A stretch of DNA of 64,000 nucleotides from Streptomyces sp. G-G2 (GTDB lineage Bacteria; Actinomycetota; Actinomycetes; Streptomycetales; Streptomycetaceae), in NCBI RefSeq assembly GCF_030063135.1, contig NZ_JASISO010000037.1, positions 1 through 64,000 of the forward strand. Reading direction: 5' to 3'. Shown one piece after another: positions 1-10,951 of this stretch (its first letter is position 1; each line of letters opens with the position of its first letter). Both the position numbers and the translations under genes were made by a program. The notes beneath the pieces are model-generated. The model saw only the letters and a program-made list of their open reading frames with translations, had not been told where the DNA came from and did not search any database.

Positions 1-175
1 GGGTCGGGGTCGGCGTGGGACTCGGCGTCGGGGTGGGAGTAGGGGTCGGCGTCGGGGTAGGCGTAGGAGTCGGGCTCGGTGTGGGCGTCGGGCTCTGTGT
101 GGGCGTCGGGCTCTGTGTGGGCGTCGGGCTCGGCTTCGGCGTGGGCGTGGGCTTCGGCTTCGCGGGCGGCGGGGT
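1..175 (-). repeat. Pro-Thr/Pro-Ser coding repeat in the transglycosylase tail
   Basis: A low-complexity GGGCGT/GGGAGT-type hexamer array on the + strand encodes alternating PT and PS dipeptides on the minus strand. It runs off the left edge. Such tails usually act as cell-wall-spanning linkers; length variation through slippage is likely. Confidence 0.75.
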
Positions 176-1189
176 CACCGTTCCACCCGTACCGGAGCCG
201 GAGCCGTTGCCGTTGCCGTTGCCGTTGCTGTCGCCGGTCCCCGCCCCCGCGCCGGGGCCCGTACCGTCGGGCACCTCGTGCGCGCCCTTCAGGTAGTACG
301 CGTACCAGGACCGCACCGTCGCCAAGTACGCGCCGGAGTAGTTGTAGGACAGGACCGCGCGGTCCAGGTCCGCGCCCACCCGCAGGTCGCGGCTGCCCGC
401 GCACAGGTAGCGCCCGGCGGCGAGCGCCGCGTCGTGCACGTTGTTCGGGTCGCGCCGCCCGTCGCCGTTCGCGTCCTGGCCCCAGGACGCCCAGGTCGAC
501 GGGATGAACTGCATCGGGCCCACCGCCCGGTCGTAGGCCGCGTCCCCGTCGTACGCCCCGCCGTCGGTGTCGGAGATGTTCGCGAAACCGTTGCCGTCGA
601 GTACGGGCCCCAGGATCGGGCGCAGTGTCCTGCCCGCGGCGTCCACCTGTCCGCCGCGCGCCTGCCCGGACTCGACCTTGCCGATCGCCGCGAGCAGCTG
701 CCAGCGCAGCCCGCACCCGGGGTCGCTCGCCGCGATCTTCTTCTCCGCGCCGAGGTAGGCCGCCAGTACGCTCGCCGGTATGCCCTGCGCGCCCTCGCCG
801 GGGCCGGTGACCGCGAGTTCGGACACCGGGGTTGAGGCGGGGGCCGGCGCGGGCCCGGCCCCTTCCTCGGGCTGCAACGCCGCGGGCGGCTCGGGGCTGA
901 CCAGGGGCGGGAGTTCGGTGAAGTACGCGGAATCGCCGCCCGCCGCGGAGCCCTGCGACGGGGCGGCCGGCGGCTGCGCGCTGCGCACCTCGGTCCCGGC
1001 GTCGGCCACGACCAGCACGCCCGGCGCCTGCGAACCCGTCACGGCGCCCGCCACCAGAGCGGACACCAGTACGGCCAGACCTCCCCGGAGCCAGCCGTGG
1101 CCGAAACGGGCCGATGACCGCACCGACGACCGCACCGTGGGCCGAGACGTGGACCGAGCCATTGACCGAGCCTTTGATCGAGCCGACAT
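1..1189 (-). CDS. Lytic murein transglycosylase, secreted, C-terminus cut by window edge
   Basis: The product starts with an Arg/Ser-rich leader and a hydrophobic stretch (about residues 36-52, [17 protein letters not shown]), consistent with a signal peptide or anchor. The central domain carries the SLT/MltB-like signature: the catalytic-type Glu in AIGKVESG, then [16 protein letters not shown] and a calcium-loop-like [10 protein letters not shown], then [12 protein letters not shown]. Such enzymes cleave the glycan strand of peptidoglycan in the cell wall. The ATG at 1189 is preceded by AGGGGAGGGG. After the domain come Gly/Asn/Ser repeats and a long Pro-Thr/Pro-Ser tail that is still open at position 1, so the true C-terminus is outside the window. 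The family assignment is firm; exact substrate and role (growth, germination or resuscitation) are not visible. Confidence 0.85.
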   Translation of the reverse strand, partial: MSARSKARSMARSTSRPTVRSSVRSSARFGHGWLRGGLAVLVSALVAGAVTGSQAPGVLVVADAGTEVRSAQPPAAPSQGSAAGGDSAYFTELPPLVSPEPPAALQPEEGAGPAPAPASTPVSELAVTGPGEGAQGIPASVLAAYLGAEKKIAASDPGCGLRWQLLAAIGKVESGQARGGQVDAAGRTLRPILGPVLDGNGFANISDTDGGAYDGDAAYDRAVGPMQFIPSTWASWGQDANGDGRRDPNNVHDAALAAGRYLCAGSRDLRVGADLDRAVLSYNYSGAYLATVRSWYAYYLKGAHEVPDGTGPGAGAGTGDSNGNGNGNGSGSGTGGTVTPPPAKPKPTPTPKPSPTPTQSPTPTQSPTPTPSPTPTPTPTPTPTPTPTPSPTPTPT

Positions 1190-1353
1190 GGGACGGGCCC
1201 CTCCCCTAGACGTCCGCGCGACGGTACGTCAACTCCCTTCACACTGCATCAACCCGGCCCCGGAATTCACCATTTCCGCACGTCTTGCGCAGGTCACGCA
1301 TACTGTCCCGGCCGTTCGGGGCACATTGGACCGAAGTAAAAAAGCGAGGCGCC

Positions 1354-2261
1354 ATGCCGTTCACACTCAGCCACGCGGCCGCCGTCCTTCCGGCGATCCG
1401 CCGGACCGGCCGCGCACGGGGACCGCTGGTCGCCTCCGCCCTGGTGCTGGGGTCCTTCGCGCCCGACACCTTCTACTTCGCGGACGCGGTCGTCCAAGGC
1501 GTCATGGGCTACGGGGACTTCGCGCATTCGCTGCCGGGGATCCTCACCGTCGACGCCGCCCTGACCGCCGCGCTCGTCTCCTGCTGGCTGCTGCTGCGGG
1601 AGCCCCTGATCGCCCTGCTGCCCCGGCGCCGGCGGGGCCGGGTCCATGCCTTCGTCCGCGGTGACGACTGGCGCGGGCGCGGGCCCGCCGGGCTCGCCCG
1701 TCTCGCGCTGCGGTTCTACCTGTGCGCGGTGCTCGGCTCGCTCACGCACATCGTGTGGGACAGCTTCACGCACATGGACCGGTGGGGCATGCGGATGCTG
1801 CCGGACCTGGGCCGTCCGTTCGCTTTCGGGCTGCCCCTCTACACCTGGCTCCAGTACGGCAGTTCGGCGGTGGCCGTCGTGACCCTCGGGTGGTTCACGG
1901 TGAGCGCCCTGCGGCGGCTGCCGGATCTCCCCCGCCGCCGTCCGTGCCGGTGCTGGGGCGGGTGGACCGCTGGGGCGCGGTCGCCCTGGCGCTGGTCTGC
2001 GGAGGCGGCGGGGTGGCGCCGCGGGTCGCGCGGTTCTTCACGTACTTCGACCGGATCCGCAGCCCGCTCGACATGGTCCCCACCGTCTGTTTCGGGGCGG
2101 GCGGCGGGCTCGCCGTGGCGCTGCTGCTGTACGGGCTCCTGGTGCGCCTGCGCCACCACGGCGGCCGGGGCCGTACGGACCGCCAGGACCGGGCCCGTAC
2201 CGGTGACCGCGCCCACGACCGCGACCGCGCGGGAACGCGGACGCCCGCCCCCACCTCGTAG
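1354..2261 (+). pseudogene. DUF4184 family integral membrane protein, split by a frameshift
   Basis: The N-terminal part (ATG 1354, MPFTLSHAAAVLP) reads well to about position 1928: a membrane protein with conserved FAPDTFYF, LTHIVWDSFTH and several hydrophobic segments, as in DUF4184 proteins. The C-terminal part (DRWGAVALALV, YFDRIRSPLDMVPT, a last membrane helix) continues in another frame to a stop at 2259-2261. Both halves rejoin if one C is added to the CCCCC run at 1929-1933, giving PDLPPPPSVPVLG at the junction. DUF4184 proteins are uncharacterised membrane proteins, resembling the metal-dependent hydrolase-like YdjM group. A sequencing error and a true frameshift mutation cannot be told apart from one sequence. 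Confidence 0.75.
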
Positions 2262-2299
2262 CGGGGACGGGCGTACGGGCCCGCTCGGGCGCTCGTGCG

Positions 2300-5020
2300 T
2301 CAGTGCGCGGCGGACTCCCAGTCGGCGCCCACGCCCACGGACACGTCCAGCGCGGCCCGCAGGTCGACGGCGGCGGCCATCTCGCGGCGCACCAGTTCCT
2401 CGACCGCCTCGCGCTCGCCGGGGGCGACCTCCAGCACGATTTCGTCGTGGACCTGGAGCAGCATCCGCGTGGTGAGCCCGGCCTCGGTGAGCGCCCGGTC
2501 CACGCGCAGCATCGCGACCTTGACGATGTCGGCGGCGGTGCCCTGGATCGGGGCGTTCAGCGCCATCCGCTCGGCGGCCTCGCGGCGCTGGCGGTTGTCG
2601 CTGTTGAGGTCGGGCAGATAGCGGCGGCGGCCGAGGACGGTCTCGGTGTATCCGGTGGCGCGGGCCTCCTCGACCACGCGCTGGAGGTAGTCCCGTACCC
2701 CGCCGAACCGCTCGAAGAAGGTCTCCATCAGGCCGCGGGCCTCGGCGGGCTCGATGTTGAGCTGCTGGGCGAGGCCGAAGGCGGACAGCCCGTAGGCCAG
2801 GCCGTACGACATCGCCTTGATCTTGCGGCGCATTTCGGCGTCGACGGCGGACCGCTCCACACCGAACACCTGGGAGGCGACCGTGGTGTGCAGGTCCTCG
2901 CCGGTCGCGAAGGCCTCGATCAGGCCCGCGTCCTCGGAGAGGTGGGCCATGACGCGCAGCTCGATCTGGCTGTAGTCGGCCGTCATCAGGGACTCGAAGC
3001 CCTCGCCGACGACGAACCCGCGGCGGATCGCGCGGCCCTCGTCGGTGCGCACCGGCACGTTCTGCAGGTTCGGGTCGGTGGAGGACAGGCGTCCGGTCGC
3101 GGCGACGGTCTGGCTGAAGCTGGTGTGCACCCGGCCGTCGGCGGCGATGGACTTGACCAGGCCCTCCACGGTGACGCGCAGCTTGGCCTGCTCACGGTGG
3201 CGCAGCATGATCACGGGCAGGTCGTGCTCGGTCTGGGTGGCCAGCCAGGCCAGCGCGTCCGCGTCCGTGGTGTAACCGGTCTTGGTCTTCTTCGTCTTCG
3301 GCAGGTCCAGCTCGCCGAAGAACACCTCCTGGAGCTGCTTGGGGGAGCCGAGGTTGAACTCGTGGCCCACGGCCGCGTGCGCCTCCTTCACCGCCTGCTG
3401 CACCGCGCCCGCGAACTGCTGCTCCATCGCTTCGAGGTGCTCGCGGTCCGCGGCGATGCCGTGGCGCTCCATCCGGGCCAGCAGCTCGGAGGTGGGCAGC
3501 TCCATGTCGTGCAGCAGCCCGGTCGCGCCGACCTCGGCGAGCCGGCCGGTGAAGGCCTCGCCCAGGTCGAGGACGGCGCGGGCCTGCGCCATGAGGGCTT
3601 CCGCCTCGGCGGTGTCGTCGGCGCCGAAGGCGAGCTGTCCGTCGGCCGCGGCAGGGGTCAGCTCGCGGTGCAGGTACTCGTTGGACAGCACGTCCAGCGC
3701 GAAGGACCGTCGGCCCGGCTTGACCAGGTAGGCGGCGAGGGCGGTGTCCATGGCGATGCCCGACAGGCTCCAGCCGTGCTCCGGGAAGACCCGCATCAGG
3801 GCCTTCGCGTTGTGCACGGTCTTGGGGCGGCCCGGGTCGGCGGCCCAGGCGACGAACGCGCGCTCGTCGGCCTCGTCCAGGGTCGAGGGCTCGAACCAGG
3901 CGGCCGCGCCGCCCGCCGCGGCCAGCGCCACCTCGGTGATCCGGCCCGCGCCCAGCGTCCAGCTGTCGACGGTCGTGATGCCCAGCGGGCCGCCCGCGTG
4001 GCTCTCCAGCCACGGCGCCAGCTCGCCCGCGCCCAGCACGGAGGCGTCCAGCTCCACCCCGGCCGCCGGGGCCGGGGCCGCCTCCTCGGCCGCGCCCGGG
4101 TCCACCGCGAGGAGCCGCTCGCGCAGCGAGGCGTTGCGGATCTCCAGTACGTCCAGCACGCCCGTCATCGCGGACCGGTCGTAGGGGGCGCGCGCCAGGT
4201 CGGCGGGGGTCCTGGGCAGCTCGACGTCGCGGACCATCTCGGTCAGGACCCGGTTGAGCTTGACCGCGTCCAGGTGGTCGCGGAAGTTCTGCCCGGCCTT
4301 GCCCTTGACCTCGTCGGCGCGCTCCACCAGCTCCGCGAACGAACCGAACTGGTTGATCCACTTCGCGGCGGTCTTCTCGCCGACGCCCGGGATGCCCGGA
4401 AGGTTGTCCGACGGGTCTCCGCGCAGCGCCGCGAAGTCCGGGTACTGCTGGGGGGTGAGGCCGTACTTCTCCTCGACCTTCTCCGGGGTGAAGCGGGTCA
4501 GCTCCGAGACCCCCTTGGTCGGGTAGAGCACGGTGGTCCGCTCGGAGACCAGCTGGAAGGAGTCCCGGTCACCGGTGACGATCAGGACGTCGAAACCGAG
4601 GGCCTCGGCCTGGGTCGCGAGCGTGGCGATCACGTCGTCGGCCTCGAAGCCGTCGACCGCGAACCGCGGCACGCTCATCGTGTCGAGCAGCTCGCCGATC
4701 AGCTCGACCTGCCCCTTGAACTCGTCGGGGGTCTTGGAACGGTTCGCCTTGTACTCGGGGAACTCCGTCGAACGCCAGGTCTTGCGCGAGACGTCGAAGG
4801 CCACCGCGAAGTGCGTGGGCGCCTCGTCGCGCAGCGTGTTCGCCAGCATCGACGCGAAGCCGTAGACGGCGTTCGTCGGCTGGCCGCTCGCGGTCGTGAA
4901 ATTCTCCGCGGGCAGCGCGAAGAACGCCCGGTACGCCAGGGAGTGCCCGTCCATGAGCATCAGGCGGGGGCGGTCCGCCGCGGTCGGCTGGTCGGTCTTC
5001 TTCGATGCTGAATCTGCCAC
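2300..5020 (-). CDS. polA: DNA polymerase I
   Basis: A 906-residue family A polymerase that fills gaps in Okazaki-fragment processing and excision repair. The N-terminal 5'-nuclease domain shows LMLMDGHSLAYRAFFALP, VTGDRDSFQLV and GDPSDNLPGIPGVGEKTAAKW. The middle region is a degenerate 3'-5' exonuclease domain, as in other actinobacteria. The C-terminal polymerase domain shows ATGRLSSTDPNLQN, the motif A stretch TADYSQIELRVMAHLS, motif B RRKIKAMSYGLAYG, and motif C LLQVHDEIVLE. The GTG at 5020 (product VADSASKK...) is preferred because the family begins there and AGGA lies about 8 bases upstream; a much longer upstream open frame is antisense to the oxidoreductase gene and unlikely to be translated. 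No intein is present. It is divergent from the FdhF-type gene. Confidence 0.95.
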   Translation of the reverse strand: MADSASKKTDQPTAADRPRLMLMDGHSLAYRAFFALPAENFTTASGQPTNAVYGFASMLANTLRDEAPTHFAVAFDVSRKTWRSTEFPEYKANRSKTPDEFKGQVELIGELLDTMSVPRFAVDGFEADDVIATLATQAEALGFDVLIVTGDRDSFQLVSERTTVLYPTKGVSELTRFTPEKVEEKYGLTPQQYPDFAALRGDPSDNLPGIPGVGEKTAAKWINQFGSFAELVERADEVKGKAGQNFRDHLDAVKLNRVLTEMVRDVELPRTPADLARAPYDRSAMTGVLDVLEIRNASLRERLLAVDPGAAEEAAPAPAAGVELDASVLGAGELAPWLESHAGGPLGITTVDSWTLGAGRITEVALAAAGGAAAWFEPSTLDEADERAFVAWAADPGRPKTVHNAKALMRVFPEHGWSLSGIAMDTALAAYLVKPGRRSFALDVLSNEYLHRELTPAAADGQLAFGADDTAEAEALMAQARAVLDLGEAFTGRLAEVGATGLLHDMELPTSELLARMERHGIAADREHLEAMEQQFAGAVQQAVKEAHAAVGHEFNLGSPKQLQEVFFGELDLPKTKKTKTGYTTDADALAWLATQTEHDLPVIMLRHREQAKLRVTVEGLVKSIAADGRVHTSFSQTVAATGRLSSTDPNLQNVPVRTDEGRAIRRGFVVGEGFESLMTADYSQIELRVMAHLSEDAGLIEAFATGEDLHTTVASQVFGVERSAVDAEMRRKIKAMSYGLAYGLSAFGLAQQLNIEPAEARGLMETFFERFGGVRDYLQRVVEEARATGYTETVLGRRRYLPDLNSDNRQRREAAERMALNAPIQGTAADIVKVAMLRVDRALTEAGLTTRMLLQVHDEIVLEVAPGEREAVEELVRREMAAAVDLRAALDVSVGVGADWESAAH

Positions 5021-5158
5021 GCCTTTGATCCTAGGCGGCCCCACCGACAATTCAGGACGGCCCATCGCGGCGCCGACGATGTCGGCGGGCCGTGACAGGA
5101 TCGCAGGTGTACGCGCACATCCGCAGCAGCGTCGCTGCGATGCTCGAAGGGGAGCGAC

Positions 5159-7453
<2,295 letters not shown>

Positions 7454-7481
7454 TAGAACGGCCCTTCGGACAAGATGGTTA

Positions 7482-7517
7482 ACGAACGTTGACACACGAA
7501 CGTTGGCACACGAACGG
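7482..7517 (+). repeat. 14-bp tandem repeat before the thioesterase gene
   Basis: Two adjacent 14-bp units, ACGAACGTTGACAC (7482-7495) and ACGAACGTTGGCAC (7496-7509), differ at one base and are followed by a third partial ACGAACGG (7510-7517). Each full unit holds the palindrome AACGTT. The array ends on the ACGGAG ribosome binding site of the gene at 7527, so a bound protein would cover the translation start region. A regulatory role is inference. Confidence 0.55.
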
Positions 7518-7526
7518 AGTCGGCCC

Positions 7527-8003
7527 ATGGGCGAGCAGCACACCGTGAAGTTCCCGCAGGAAGTCCTCGACGAGTACACGGCACTGGGCGTCGACCTGCC
7601 CGCCCTGTTCTCGGCGGGCGACCTCGGCGAACGCATGGACATCCGCATCCTGGAGGCCTCGGCCGACCGCGTGGTGGGCACCATGCCCGTCAAGGGCAAC
7701 ACCCAGCCCTACGGGCTCCTGCACGGCGGCGCCTCCGCCGTACTCGCCGAGACCCTCGGCTCCGTCGGCGCCATGATGCACGGAGGCATCAGCAAGGTCG
7801 CCGTCGGCGTGGACCTCAACTGCACCCACCACCGCGGCGCCCGGTCGGGCCTGGTCACCGGCACCGCCACCCCCGTCCACAAGGGCCGCAGCACCACCAC
7901 CTTCGAGATCGTCATCACCGACGAGGAGGGCCGGCGCGTGTGCACCGCCCGCCTCACCTGCCTCCTGCGCGACGCCAACCCGCAACAGCCCCGTAACGAC
8001 TGA
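7527..8003 (+). CDS. PaaI-type hotdog-fold thioesterase
   Basis: A 158-residue single-domain hotdog protein. The signature helix region HGGASAVLAETLGSVGA (HGG followed by the Glu on the central helix) is that of PaaI/YdiI-type acyl-CoA thioesterases, and VGVDLNCTHHRGARSGLVTG forms the typical second strand pair. These enzymes hydrolyse aryl- or acyl-CoA thioesters in the cytoplasm, usually as tetramers. ATG 7527 is chosen because it follows CGGAG and matches family length. It lies 73 bases after the oxidoreductase stop and may be co-transcribed or controlled through the 14-bp repeats directly upstream. The substrate is not deducible. Confidence 0.85.
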   Translation: MGEQHTVKFPQEVLDEYTALGVDLPALFSAGDLGERMDIRILEASADRVVGTMPVKGNTQPYGLLHGGASAVLAETLGSVGAMMHGGISKVAVGVDLNCTHHRGARSGLVTGTATPVHKGRSTTTFEIVITDEEGRRVCTARLTCLLRDANPQQPRND

Positions 8004-8042
8004 CCCGTTGCCCTCACCCCGGCGCCGGTCTAGCGTTCCCGC

Positions 8043-8591
8043 ATGGGATCGGGACCGGCGCCACGGGGCGCCCAGGCAGCGTGCGCCGCGGCACTCATGG
8101 CCGCCGCGCTCCCCGGCTGCTCCGGCCCCGCGCCCGGAGCGGGCCCGGCCGCCCCCGGAACCCGTACGGCGGCCCACGCGCCCACCGCCGCCCCGGCGCC
8201 GCGGACCACCGCCCCCGAAGACCTCTGCACCAGCCTGATCACGCACTGGGCCGGGGTCCTCCTCGACGCCGACGAGCCCGCCGACGAGCGCACCGGCCCA
8301 CCGGACGGCGGCGCACCCGACGGCACACCCGACCCCACACCGGACGGCGGCCCACCCGACGGCGGCCATGGTGGCCACGACCCCGTCGGCCTCGACTACC
8401 AGTCCATGGGCCTCTCCGGCGGCCAGAACGAGATCCTGCGCGCCGTACTCGCCGACGCCCGCACCGAGCGCCGGGCCCAGGGCCCCGCCGCCGGACCGGA
8501 CGCCGCCCACCGCCTCACCGCACGCGAGGCACGGAGCCGCTGCGCCGAGCGCTACCGCTCCGGCACCCCCACCGGCGGTCCCTGGCAATGA
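8043..8591 (+). CDS. Putative lipoprotein, unknown function
   Basis: A 182-residue protein with an N-terminal hydrophobic stretch ending in a lipobox-like LPGC (about residues 24-27), followed by an Ala/Pro/Gly-rich linker. The recognisable folded part begins around EDLCTSLITHWAGVLL and contains DYQSMGLSGGQNEILRAVLADAR and ARSRCAERY; the two Cys residues may pair outside the membrane. A Pro/Gly/Asp-rich insert lies in the middle. Its stop overlaps the start of the next gene by four bases (ATGA), so the two are translationally coupled. No family with a known function is recognised. Confidence 0.7.
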   Translation: MGSGPAPRGAQAACAAALMAAALPGCSGPAPGAGPAAPGTRTAAHAPTAAPAPRTTAPEDLCTSLITHWAGVLLDADEPADERTGPPDGGAPDGTPDPTPDGGPPDGGHGGHDPVGLDYQSMGLSGGQNEILRAVLADARTERRAQGPAAGPDAAHRLTAREARSRCAERYRSGTPTGGPWQ

Positions 8592-9322
8592 GCGGCAGCG
8601 GCATCGGCCCGGTCGAACCGGGCGAGGGCACCTCGGGCGACGACGAGCCCGACGACCACACGGGCCCCGGGCCGGCCCCCGACGCGCGTCCGGCCCCCGG
8701 CACCGGCGACCCCAGCGGCCTCACCCGCCCCGGCGGCCCCGCCGCCCCCACGGGCCCACTGCGCGCCCTGCTGCGCCGCGCGGAGGCCCGCTACGCCCGC
8801 CACCGCCTCGCGGCGGCGCTCCTCGCCGGGACGGTGGTCCTGGGCGCCTGCGGCGGCTACCTGTACTCCGTCCGCCCCCGGCCGCCCGCGCCCGCGGCGG
8901 CGCCGCGCCCGGCCGCCCCGTCCCAGACGCTGTCCCTGAGCTACGGGGAAGCCCTCGCTACCCCCTCGCCGGGCAGCGTCTTCGCGTTCACTGTGCGTGC
9001 GCGGATCTCGTCCGGGCCGACGGTCACGATCGAGCGGATCGGCCAGCCGTCCCGGGCACTGACGGTGACCGTACGGCCACCCTCACCCCTCGTCGTAGCC
9101 GTGGGAGAAGTCCGTGAGGCAGTTGTGGAGATTCAGGTGGCGGACTGTGTGCATGTAGCACGGAATGCCGGGCTCCCTTTTCTGGAAGTAACCCTGAGTA
9201 ATGGATTCCAGAAAGAGGATCACAGTTACATCCTCGGTGACCGATATGCCATGGATCTTTCCACCGCTCTGACCAGGGCCTGTCCCGAAGGCCGAGATGT
9301 GAGCCCGCCACCCCCGTCATGA
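8588..9322 (+). CDS. Single-pass membrane protein with extracytoplasmic domain, unknown function
   Basis: A 244-residue protein. Residues 1-75 are acidic and Pro/Gly-rich and should be cytoplasmic. One membrane segment follows (about 78-98, LAAALLAGTVVLGACGGYLYSV), then a Pro/Ala linker and an outward domain of about 120 residues with many beta-prone stretches (LTVTVRPPSPLVVAVGEVREAVVEIQV). GC content drops in the last 200 bases (TTCAGG, AAGTAACC, AATGGATTCC), unlike its neighbours. The ATG at 8588 overlaps the stop of the lipoprotein gene, which suggests the two products work together at the cell surface. Function unknown. Confidence 0.7.
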   Translation: MSGSGIGPVEPGEGTSGDDEPDDHTGPGPAPDARPAPGTGDPSGLTRPGGPAAPTGPLRALLRRAEARYARHRLAAALLAGTVVLGACGGYLYSVRPRPPAPAAAPRPAAPSQTLSLSYGEALATPSPGSVFAFTVRARISSGPTVTIERIGQPSRALTVTVRPPSPLVVAVGEVREAVVEIQVADCVHVARNAGLPFLEVTLSNGFQKEDHSYILGDRYAMDLSTALTRACPEGRDVSPPPPS

Positions 9323-9622
9323 CCAAAACCCCTGAGAGACCTGGCCTGTAAGGACTTAAACCGCCCGACAGTGCTGCGCCATCTCAACATGCGGACAAGA
9401 CGAACCGGCCGGAATTCCCCCGTTCCACCCCTAGAGATCCGCTATGCATTACGCCGTGGCATAACAAGAGAGTCACATCATTGGCCTGAGCCCTCCATAT
9501 CCTTCGACGAGCGGCTTAGAGTCACGGCCAGTTACCGCGACCGCCGGATGCCCTTCAGTTCGGTTCCCCGCGTTCGACTCGACGCGTCCCAGGGGGGACG
9601 CGGCGCCAGGAAAGGACTGATC
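9323..9622 (+). other. Leader region of the liv operon
   Basis: About 300 bases with no convincing gene and clearly lower GC than its surroundings. It presumably contains the liv promoter and a long 5' leader. The pair TATGC/GCATA around 9442-9464 is a short inverted repeat in the AT-richer part. No -10/-35 pair could be assigned with confidence. Confidence 0.4.
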
Positions 9623-10858
9623 GTGCGTCATCGTTCGCTCATCGCCGTGACCGCCGCCCTCGCCGCGGGCGCTCTCACTCTCACCGCCTGTGGCTCTCGC
9701 GACGACAAGGGCTCCGACTCCTCCGGCGGCGGCGACGTCACGGTCACCATCGGCGTCGACGCGCCGCTGTCCGGTGACCTGTCCGCCCTGGGCCTCGGCA
9801 TCCGCAACTCGGTGGACCTCGCCATCAAGACGGCCAACGAGAAGAAGTACGTCAAGGGCGTCACCTTCAAGCTCGAGTCGCTCGACGACCAGGCCCAGCC
9901 GTCCTCCGGACAGCAGAACGCCACCAAGCTCGTCGCCGACAAGAACGTCCTCGGCGTGGTCGGCCCGCTGAACTCCTCGGTGTCCGAGTCCATGCAGAAG
10001 GTCTTCGACGACGCCAAGCTCGCCCAGATCTCCCCGGCGAACACCAGCCCGTCCCTCACCCAGGGACCGAACTGGGCCACCGGCCAGAAGGTCCGCACCT
10101 ACAAGAGCTACTTCCGCACCGCCACCACGGACGCCATCCAGGGCCCGTTCGCGGCGCAGTACCTCTTCAACAAGGGTGGCAAGAAGAAGGTCTTCATCAT
10201 TGATGACAAGAAGACCTACGGCGCCGGCCTGGCCGCCACCTTCAAGGGCGAGTTCACCAAGCTCGGCGGCGCCGTCGCCGGCGAGGGCCACATCGACCCC
10301 GAGTCCAAGGACTTCTCGGCGATCGTGACCCAGGTCAAGAGCTCCGGCGCCGACGTCGTCTACTACGGCGGCGAGTACCCCGCCGCGGGCCCGCTCAGCA
10401 AGCAGATCAAGGCCGCGGGCGCCAACATCCCCCTCATCGGTGGTGACGGCATCTACGACAAGAAGTTCGTCGACCTCGCCGGCCCCGCCGCCGCGGGCGA
10501 CATGGCCACCTCCGTCGGCGCCCCCGTCGAGACCCTCCCGTCCGCCACGGAGTTCATCGCGAACTACAAGAAGGCCGGGTTCAAGGACCCGTACGCGGCG
10601 TACGGCGGCTACTCGTACGACTCCGCCTGGGCGATCATCGAAGCCGTCAAGAAGACCGTCGACGGCAACAGCGGCAAGCTCCCCGACGGCGCCCGCGCCA
10701 AGGTCCTCGAAGCCGTCCAGGGCGTCGCCTTCGACGGAGTGACCGGCAAGGTCTCCTTCGACGAGTTCGGTGACGCCACCAACAAGCAGCTGACCGTCTA
10801 CAAGGTCGACGGCCCGGACTTCAAGGCCGTCGAGTCGGGCACCTACCCCGCCAAGTAG
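9623..10858 (+). CDS. livK: Branched-chain amino acid ABC transporter substrate-binding lipoprotein
   Basis: A 411-residue periplasmic-binding-protein type I protein that captures Leu/Ile/Val (or related amides) outside the membrane and delivers them to the LivHM permease. The GTG start at 9623 follows GGAAAGGA and gives a signal peptide ending in the lipobox LTAC (Cys23). The mature part has TIGVDAPLSGDLSALGLG, VGPLNSSVSESMQKVF, VFIIDDKKTYGAGLA, YYGGEYPAAGPLSKQ and the C-terminal GVTGKVSFDEFGD. It is first in livKHMGF; the 93-base gap to livH contains a perfect hairpin that should make livK mRNA more abundant than the rest. Confidence 0.92.
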   Translation: MRHRSLIAVTAALAAGALTLTACGSRDDKGSDSSGGGDVTVTIGVDAPLSGDLSALGLGIRNSVDLAIKTANEKKYVKGVTFKLESLDDQAQPSSGQQNATKLVADKNVLGVVGPLNSSVSESMQKVFDDAKLAQISPANTSPSLTQGPNWATGQKVRTYKSYFRTATTDAIQGPFAAQYLFNKGGKKKVFIIDDKKTYGAGLAATFKGEFTKLGGAVAGEGHIDPESKDFSAIVTQVKSSGADVVYYGGEYPAAGPLSKQIKAAGANIPLIGGDGIYDKKFVDLAGPAAAGDMATSVGAPVETLPSATEFIANYKKAGFKDPYAAYGGYSYDSAWAIIEAVKKTVDGNSGKLPDGARAKVLEAVQGVAFDGVTGKVSFDEFGDATNKQLTVYKVDGPDFKAVESGTYPAK

Positions 10859-10882
10859 CCAACCCGCACCATCTCACTCCTG

Positions 10883-10917
10883 CCGCGCGGGGCGCGCACC
10901 ACAAGCGCCCCGCGCGG
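10883..10917 (+). terminator. Perfect 13-bp hairpin between livK and livH
   Basis: CCGCGCGGGGCGC (10883-10895) and its exact reverse complement (10905-10917) flank a 9-base loop. There is no T-tract. A strong G/C hairpin here probably works as a partial terminator or as a 3'-end stabiliser, so that the binding protein is made in excess over the membrane components, as in many ABC import operons. Confidence 0.75.
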
Positions 10918-10951
10918 TGTCACATCCGTCGAAAGACTCGGAGGACCTGCG

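Noticed and set aside
2300-5020. Possible intein or intron in polA linked to the LAGLIDADG protein
   Set aside because: PolA is continuous and of normal length; the LAGLIDADG ORF is 11 kb away and free-standing.
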